From: Arthrobacter sp. ISL-95
GTDB lineage: Bacteria; Actinomycetota; Actinomycetes; Actinomycetales; Micrococcaceae
DNA: 64,000 nucleotides
Assembly (NCBI RefSeq): GCF_018613695.1
Contig: NZ_JAGGPR010000003.1
Span: 520,372 to 584,371 of the forward strand
Reading direction: 5' to 3'
This document shows, piece after piece, positions 58,800 to 64,000 of this stretch. Position 1 is the stretch's first letter; every line of letters starts with the position of its first letter. Below the pieces are notes generated by a model. The model was not told where the DNA came from and did not search any database. It saw nothing but the letters and a program-made list of their open reading frames with translations. The position numbers and the translations under genes were made by a program.

Positions 58800-59156
58800 C
58801 TACTCGTTGTTCGGTTGACCCACGGGCCTTTCAGCGGGCCAATCCACATCCTGCTCGTAGCCCTCGTGCTTCTTCAAGTACGCGGCAATGTAAGGGCAAT
58901 GCGGGATGATGCGTTTTCCGGACGCCACCACATCATCCAAGGCAAAATGCGCCAGTACTTTTGCCAAGCCCTGACCCTCGAACCCGGGCTTCGTTTCAGT
59001 GTGAATGAAGTCGATATGACCGGGCTTGTCCATGAACTGGGAAATCACGGCCACCTCTCCGTCCACATGCAGCTCGTAGCGGTGAAATTTGTCATTGCGC
59101 ACCGTGGTGACGCCAGGGCGGAACGACTCTGCCAGTGAATCCGTGTACTCGGTCAT
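58800..59156 (-). CDS. Small GNAT-like acetyltransferase (YjdJ type)
   Basis: The 118-aa protein has the short GNAT pattern of the YjdJ/NATD1-like group: ISQFMDKPGHIDFIHTETKP, EGQGLAKVLAHFALDDVVAS (acetyl-CoA loop G-x-G-x-A), then a conserved CPYIAAYLKKHEGYEQDV end. Members are half-size relative to usual GNATs. The substrate is unknown. ATG 59156 overlaps the stop of the acyltransferase gene by 4 bp, so it is the second gene of that unit. Confidence 0.85.
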   Translation of the reverse strand: MTEYTDSLAESFRPGVTTVRNDKFHRYELHVDGEVAVISQFMDKPGHIDFIHTETKPGFEGQGLAKVLAHFALDDVVASGKRIIPHCPYIAAYLKKHEGYEQDVDWPAERPVGQPNNE

Positions 59157-60508
59157 GTTTCGAGATTGGCACGTAAATCCGGCTCTGGCAACGTCCGCCA
59201 TCGCCCCGCGCGTAGTTCCGTACTCTCACGCACCGGCGGTGGCAGCACCGGCGTCGGAACCCTGCCAAGCAGAAGGACGGCAAGAGCGAAGCAAGCCGCT
59301 CCCCCGCCCAGCAGTGCCAGAGTTAAACCGTTAAAAGCGGCGTCAGCCACCGGGACCAAAACCACGACGGCGGCCGTCACCACAGCGGCACGCGACGGAC
59401 CCCGGGCGTGGCTGGCCGCCGTCGGACGGTTCTCCAGGCGACCAAAAAGCCACACCACGGGGACCAACAGAGTGACCACCGCGAAGAAGATGGGTATACG
59501 TGCCCACCACCAGTCTGCCGTCCCGGCCAGCGGCTTGGGCACTTCGGTGAGCAGCAGCAACCCGGACATGCCCACCAGGAGCGGCAGGTGCCACAGGTAG
59601 ACGGTCATGGAACGCCGTCCCGCGAAGGCTATGATTGCCCGAATCCAAGGTGCGTCAGCAATCCCCCGGATGCCGTTTTGCAACATCTGGAGCGTCGCGG
59701 CCTGCGAAATGCCCAGGAGCAGCAGGCAGAGATTGGGCGGGTTCAGGTTCACCACCATGTTGCCCGGGTACACGGCCACACCGGTCACCAGTCCCAGCAG
59801 AAGGTTGCTGGACACAATTGCCCCAACGAGCCACGTGCGGCTCCGGTTCTCGAAGAAGCCGTCAGTCATGAGAAAGCCCAGTTGCTGGATGGCGCACCAC
59901 ACAAAGATCATGTTCGCGAACGCCAGGACGGGAAGGGCGCCGCGAAGGGAATCGACAGTGATGATCAGGGTCACCAGCGCGCCGAAGGTCAGAAACGGCG
60001 CACGTTGGTGAAGCCGCGCCAGCAGGGGAATGCTGAGCTGGGCGGTGAGGTAAGCCGCCAGGAACCATAGGGGCATCGCGGCGCCGGCGGTCATCAACTG
60101 GATGACCTGAGGGTGGACACCCAGCAGCAGCGCGACCCACAGCCCTCCCCACATGACCGCCAGCAAAGCCATGGCCGGGCGGACCAGGCGCAGGAGCCGC
60201 AAGTGCGCGAAATCGAAACCCGTGCCGCCATGCGCCTTCAGCCGCCGCCACGATTGCAGCCCGGTCACGCCGCCCAGAACAAAGAACAAGGGAACGATCA
60301 TCAGGGCCCATGCCACAGGGGTAAACCAGCCTTGCTCCATGAGCACGTTCCCGGTGCTGACAGTCCCATCCTTTAGCCGGACAGGGCTGACCATCATGCA
60401 GTGCGCCGCGACAACCAGGAGAAGGCAAGTGAAACGGACAAGGTCGATTACGGGGTCCCGTTGCACAGCCGTTGCTTGGCCGGCGGGAGGATTCACGCCC
60501 TTTTCCAT
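59153..60508 (-). CDS. Membrane acyltransferase (acyltransferase 3 family)
   Basis: The 451-aa polytopic protein starts with a short cytoplasmic tail and DLVRFTCLLLVVAAHCMMVS, carrying the conserved Arg and His of acyltransferase 3 enzymes. About ten to eleven helices follow; MTVYLWHLPLLVGMSGL is the usual C-terminal motif. Such enzymes O-acylate sugars or wall polymers. GGGGAGAG before ATG 60508 fixes the start over a longer frame. It is operonic with the small GNAT gene downstream and lies 38 bp after the M20 gene's stop. Confidence 0.85.
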   Translation of the reverse strand: MEKGVNPPAGQATAVQRDPVIDLVRFTCLLLVVAAHCMMVSPVRLKDGTVSTGNVLMEQGWFTPVAWALMIVPLFFVLGGVTGLQSWRRLKAHGGTGFDFAHLRLLRLVRPAMALLAVMWGGLWVALLLGVHPQVIQLMTAGAAMPLWFLAAYLTAQLSIPLLARLHQRAPFLTFGALVTLIITVDSLRGALPVLAFANMIFVWCAIQQLGFLMTDGFFENRSRTWLVGAIVSSNLLLGLVTGVAVYPGNMVVNLNPPNLCLLLLGISQAATLQMLQNGIRGIADAPWIRAIIAFAGRRSMTVYLWHLPLLVGMSGLLLLTEVPKPLAGTADWWWARIPIFFAVVTLLVPVVWLFGRLENRPTAASHARGPSRAAVVTAAVVVLVPVADAAFNGLTLALLGGGAACFALAVLLLGRVPTPVLPPPVRESTELRAGRWRTLPEPDLRANLET

Positions 60509-60546
60509 GGCTCTCCCCTGCAGTGGCACGCACATGCGTGCTGACT

Positions 60547-61806
60547 TCATTGTCCGCCCGGGCGACGGGCTGGGCCAGCAGGCGGGGCGCTGCGTTTCCA
60601 ACTGCGCGTCCTTTGCAGCAAGCGCTCCCGTTGTGCCGGGTCCAAAGCAGCGGCGCATGCCGCTGCTGCCAGTCCAAAGGATCCGTCCAACACCGCTTTG
60701 TCAGCTCCTGCCGATGCGCCGAAGGCTGCGAACTCCGCCGTGTGATGCGCGGCGCCACGCACGTCGTAACCCACCATCGGGTGGATGCTCGGCACCAGTT
60801 GCGAAACGTTTCCCATGTCAGTCGAGGCCACGGGATCGGCGTTGAAAGCAACGTCCCTACCCTTGGCTTTCATCGCTTCCTGATAAGCCGTGGACAGATA
60901 TGTGTCCTGGCGCAGTTCCGCATAGTCGTTTCCGGAGGGCGTCACCCGGAGTGTGCATCCGCTCGCATGGGCACCGGCCTCCAAGCAGCGCCGAACTTTG
61001 TCTTGGATGACGCGCAGTTGATCAATGCCTGGTGCCCGCATTTCCACACTCGCCCGGCTGCGCTCAGGGATAACGTTGACGGCGCTGCCGCCTTCGGTGA
61101 CGATCAGCGACACGACGGAGCCCACGGGCAGTTGCTGCCGAGCCAAAGCAATCGCCAACTGCGCCACCACCAACGCATCCAGCGCATTGACTCCTTCAGA
61201 TGGCGCCGCCGCCGCATGGGCCGGACGCCCCTCGAACAGCACATCCCACATGGACATGGCCAGGGACGATCCACCCACCACATCCGCTGCACCGGCGTGG
61301 ACCATCATGGCCAGCGAGACGTCGTCGAAGAAGCCTGCATCAATCAGGTCCACTTTGCCGCCGGTGGTCTCTTCCGCGGGCGTGCCGAGAACTTTGACAG
61401 AGATGTCCAGTTGCTCGGCCACCGCGGCCAACGCCAGCGCCGCTCCCACGGCGCTGGCCGCGTTGACGTTGTGGCCACAAGCATGGCCGATGGCGGGCAG
61501 GGCGTCGTACTCCACACACAGCGCCACCATAAGCTCGCCGGATCCGAAGCGTGCACTGAATGCTGTGGGCTCCTCAGGCTGCGCTTCATCGAAGGTGAAG
61601 CCTGCTTTACGGAGGACCCCCTTGACCCGTTTGACCGCACGGAATTCCTGGCCGCCAAGCTCCGGGTCGGCATGGATGGCGTGGCTCAAATCGAGGATTT
61701 CAGGTGTCCAGCGCTCCACCTCGCTGCCCAGGATGGAGTGGATGTTGGCTGGGGATGAAAGCACGACGGCGGGCCCTTGGGTCCCGCTGCTCAGCCCGGC
61801 CATCAT
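60547..61806 (-). CDS. M20-family amidohydrolase
   Basis: The 419-aa metallopeptidase-fold amidohydrolase has HADPELGGQEFRAVKRVKG, VEYDALPAIGHACGHNVNAA with metal-binding His, GTPAEETTGGKVDLIDAG with catalytic Glu and metal Glu, and DPVASTDMGNVSQLVPSIHP. It resembles aminobenzoyl-glutamate/N-acyl amino acid hydrolases (AbgB-like, peptidase M20D). Its substrate is unknown. The start overlaps the stop of the MFS gene by 4 bp. The pairing suggests uptake or export of an acylated or amidated compound and its hydrolysis. Confidence 0.88.
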   Translation of the reverse strand: MMAGLSSGTQGPAVVLSSPANIHSILGSEVERWTPEILDLSHAIHADPELGGQEFRAVKRVKGVLRKAGFTFDEAQPEEPTAFSARFGSGELMVALCVEYDALPAIGHACGHNVNAASAVGAALALAAVAEQLDISVKVLGTPAEETTGGKVDLIDAGFFDDVSLAMMVHAGAADVVGGSSLAMSMWDVLFEGRPAHAAAAPSEGVNALDALVVAQLAIALARQQLPVGSVVSLIVTEGGSAVNVIPERSRASVEMRAPGIDQLRVIQDKVRRCLEAGAHASGCTLRVTPSGNDYAELRQDTYLSTAYQEAMKAKGRDVAFNADPVASTDMGNVSQLVPSIHPMVGYDVRGAAHHTAEFAAFGASAGADKAVLDGSFGLAAAACAAALDPAQRERLLQRTRSWKRSAPPAGPARRPGGQ

Positions 61807-63221
61807 GCCGTCACCTCAGCAGCCTGTCGCTTCGGGTACCGGGCACTGGCCGCGGCAGCGATCAGCGCCGCTGCACCCAGGGCTCCCCAGATGGTCAGCA
61901 ATCCGGATTCGGTGATGCGTCCGGACTCAACGGATGCGGAAGAGATCAGCTTCACCACAGCGGCGCCAACCGCAATGCCGACTGAAAGTGCCAACTCATT
62001 GAGTCCGGCGGCCGTTGAGGTTTCCTCCAAAGGAACACCTTCCACGGACAGCGAACGAGTGCCCGCTTGGTACATTCCCAAGCTCAAATTGAACATAGCG
62101 AAGCCGATGCAGTATCCGGCAAAGGATCCGTGCGCGAACATCATGACCAAGAACCCGCCTGCCAGCAGAACACCGGCAAAGACCAGCGTGGCCCGTTCAC
62201 CGAACCGTCGCAGCGCGCGTGCTGTCAGCAGGGATGACACCAGGGAAAGTACGGATGCCAGGGCAAGGACAATCGCGATCATCAGCGGACTGAGGCCGAA
62301 CCCATAACCCGTTTTGTCCGGGTTGGAGTGCAGGAAAATACCGTTGGTTCCGAAATAGCTGATGGAAGCAAAGCCGAAGAAGAACGTGGCCAGAGAGATA
62401 GCGCGGATCCGGGGCGTAGCCAGCATGCGCAGGTCCATGAATCGCTGTCCGGCGGCACCGCTGTAGTCGCGCCTGGCCCAGAAGGCCAGCAGGGCGAGCC
62501 CCAACAGGCCGACCGCGAGGGTGCGGGCATCCAGCCAACCCCATTCCGGTGCCATCGACAACGCCACAACAAAACCAATGAGACCCAGCGAGCATGCCAG
62601 CAGGGGTGCCAGGGCGACGCCCTCACGGGTCGGGACCCCGGCGTCGGGCAGTAAGAAGGAGCAAACGAAAGCGACCACCGCGAACGGGACCGCCACCCAA
62701 AATCCGAGCGTCGGGTCTGTGACGCCGACAATTCCGGCGAGCAAACCGCCGCCTCCCACCATGATCATTAGCATGCCGATCATGACGCTGACACCAGTGC
62801 GCGTGTGTGCAGGGCTGGTGACTCGCAGGATTCCCATCATCAGCGGGATGAAACCCACCACGCACGTCAGCATGACGACGCCGAGCGTCACCGTCCACAA
62901 CGACGGCCACAACGCCATCTGCAGCACACCGGCGGTCACAATTCCGGTGGACCAGCGCAACACCAGGCGGTATCCGTAGCTGTCGCCAAGCCTCGAAATG
63001 ATGGGGGTGAGAACGGCGAAACTGACGTTGGAGATGAGGAAAATGCCGTTGATGGTGGGGTCGTCAATCTCGAAGACGGGTCCCAGCGCGGGCAGGATGG
63101 GATTCAGGTACCCCTGGGTCACGCCGCTGAGTGATTCGATGAGGGCCATCGCCAGGATCATTCCTGCAATGCTCCTGCGGGTCATGGCTGACGTGGTTGG
63201 AGGGGCTATGTTGCTTGCCAT
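61803..63221 (-). CDS. MFS transporter, 472 aa
   Basis: The 472-aa major facilitator has about 14 hydrophobic segments. It begins SIAGMILAMALIESLSGVTQ, with a motif-A-like SRLGDSYGYRLVLRW after helix 2 and MVGGGGLLAGIVGV in the middle. AAGGAAG before ATG 63221 fixes the start. It is the first gene of an MFS-M20 unit and divergent from the Lrp/AsnC-type regulator (119 bp apart), which probably controls it. Family context suggests transport of an amino-acid-like substrate or its acyl form, but this is inference. Confidence 0.85.
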   Translation of the reverse strand: MASNIAPPTTSAMTRRSIAGMILAMALIESLSGVTQGYLNPILPALGPVFEIDDPTINGIFLISNVSFAVLTPIISRLGDSYGYRLVLRWSTGIVTAGVLQMALWPSLWTVTLGVVMLTCVVGFIPLMMGILRVTSPAHTRTGVSVMIGMLMIMVGGGGLLAGIVGVTDPTLGFWVAVPFAVVAFVCSFLLPDAGVPTREGVALAPLLACSLGLIGFVVALSMAPEWGWLDARTLAVGLLGLALLAFWARRDYSGAAGQRFMDLRMLATPRIRAISLATFFFGFASISYFGTNGIFLHSNPDKTGYGFGLSPLMIAIVLALASVLSLVSSLLTARALRRFGERATLVFAGVLLAGGFLVMMFAHGSFAGYCIGFAMFNLSLGMYQAGTRSLSVEGVPLEETSTAAGLNELALSVGIAVGAAVVKLISSASVESGRITESGLLTIWGALGAAALIAAAASARYPKRQAAEVTA

Positions 63222-63340
63222 GTGCTTCCTTGGGGTCTTGAGCCTTGGTGGACGACTGGGCGGTGATGCGAGTCACAACGCTACGATCGTCGTCTACACT
63301 GGCCATGGAATTGTCTAAAACCTACTAAAAGCAGGAAATA

Positions 63341-64000
63341 TTGAACGAATCAGCCATAATCTCGGAGCTTGACCTTGAAATCGTTAACGCGCTCCAGATC
63401 AACCCGCGGGCGGAATGGAGTCGGGTTGCGGATGCTCTTGGACTCTCAGGACCCACTGTCGCGCGACGTTGGCAAAGTTTGGCCGAGGGCCGGCTGGCAT
63501 GGATCACGCCATCTCCCGGTCAGCGCTATCTCAGCGCGGGTTGGTCTGCCTTTATCCAACTCTCCTCACTGCCAGGCGAAAGTGAGGAACTCATTCGCCG
63601 GCTTTGTGCGGAGCCTGCATTTGGCACAGTGTCCATGGTCACCGGCTCGCACGACGTCTTTATGGATTGCTTTGCATCCAGCCATGAGGAACTCATGGAC
63701 ATCATCACTGGTTCTTTTCCCAAGCTTCCAGGTGTCACGCATCGCGAGGTGGTTTTCGTTACCAAGCTGTACCGCCAAGCCTCGGAATGGCGCAGCGGCA
63801 CGCTGGAACCCGGACGTGCGCGGCAGGTCTCAACGCAAACAAAGGAAGCCCCCGCCGGCTATTCCCCTGATCGATTGGATGCCACGCTGCTGGAAGAGCT
63901 CGCCAAAGATGGCCGGGCCAGTTGGGCGGAACTTGGCGCTGCCTGCAACGTCTCACCCCAGACTGCCCGACGGCGGGTGGAGCGTTTCCTCGCTTCCGGC
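63341..64000 (+). CDS. Lrp/AsnC-family regulator with two HTH domains, 3' end missing
   Basis: The frame opens at TTG 63341 with AGCAGGAAA upstream and runs off the right edge after 220 codons. It has an AsnC-type helix-turn-helix at the N-terminus (LDLEIVNALQINPRAEWSRV, ADALGLSGPTVARRWQSL), a ligand (RAM-like) region (GTVSMVTGSHDVFMDCFASS), and a second HTH at the visible end (LDATLLEELAKDGRASWAEL, then VSPQTARRRVERF). Such double-unit Lrp proteins occur in actinobacteria. It is divergent from the MFS-M20 unit and likely its regulator. Confidence 0.85.
   Translation, partial: MNESAIISELDLEIVNALQINPRAEWSRVADALGLSGPTVARRWQSLAEGRLAWITPSPGQRYLSAGWSAFIQLSSLPGESEELIRRLCAEPAFGTVSMVTGSHDVFMDCFASSHEELMDIITGSFPKLPGVTHREVVFVTKLYRQASEWRSGTLEPGRARQVSTQTKEAPAGYSPDRLDATLLEELAKDGRASWAELGAACNVSPQTARRRVERFLASG

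Noticed and set aside
60472..61758. Plus-strand ORF of 428 codons
   Set aside because: Antisense shadow of the M20 amidohydrolase, with biased composition and no motifs.
1..64000. tRNA, rRNA, CRISPR arrays, prophage or transposase genes
   Set aside because: I looked for cloverleaf arms, regularly spaced repeats and DDE/integrase motifs on both strands and saw none; a tRNAscan or CRISPR-finder run would settle it.

Overview
This window comes from a high-GC actinobacterium, most likely Arthrobacter/Paenarthrobacter (Micrococcaceae). I base this on codon use, GTG/TTG starts, many genes with a TANNNT -10 box 6-8 nt before the start codon (apparently leaderless), an actinobacterial NrtR-NadR-PnuC unit, a desferrioxamine-type siderophore operon and Ku/LigD. 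It looks chromosomal. I saw no rRNA, tRNA, CRISPR array, phage or intact insertion sequence. The genus is inferred from gene content only.

Layout. 1-6.4 kb: a partial lipoprotein, a single-chain PheRS-like enzyme (PheS catalytic core plus FDX-ACB) behind an attenuator-like leader, a LysM lipoprotein, a methyltransferase, a MarR/DHA2 drug-efflux pair and two small genes. 6.4-9.1 kb is a decayed locus: a substrate-binding-protein/RidA chimera, a broken 2-hydroxyacid oxidase and a broken PucR regulator. 9.1-12.7 kb: GH65 phosphorylase and a HAD phosphoglucomutase behind a LacI remnant whose operator survives. 12.8-18.2 kb: hydrolase/AraC/VOC, YbdK ligase, and a GAF-ANTAR regulator flanked by two paralogous Cys-rich proteins. 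18.2-22.6 kb: fructose PTS operon (DeoR regulator, FruK, EIIABC, HPr).

22.6-31.9 kb is a genome-maintenance/stress block: topoisomerase IB, Dps, small membrane and hydrophilic proteins, DUF6328/DUF6766-like membrane proteins, a Rho-N/SAP-like protein, Ku, LigD and a PrmC relative, with a 78-bp palindrome at the ligD stop codon. 32-44.8 kb: MHS transporter, a MocR/EamA pair whose start codons overlap on opposite strands, a VOC protein, a membrane EEP nuclease/phosphatase, a two-component system, GNAT/SRPBCC, a FUSC-like protein, an SDR and a BNR protein.

44.8-47.4 kb: pnuC-nadR-nrtR behind two NrtR-like 21-bp palindromes. 47.4-52.8 kb: desA-desB-desC-desD-like operon behind an iron box. 52.9-58.8 kb: a sigma/anti-sigma/transmembrane/DUF11-like fusion protein, a LAxTG-type surface protein with DUF11-like repeats, and a third DUF11-like protein without a secretion signal. 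This is the best candidate for an unusual signalling system. 58.8-64 kb: GNAT plus membrane acyltransferase, an M20 amidohydrolase plus MFS exporter, and an Lrp/AsnC regulator running off the end.
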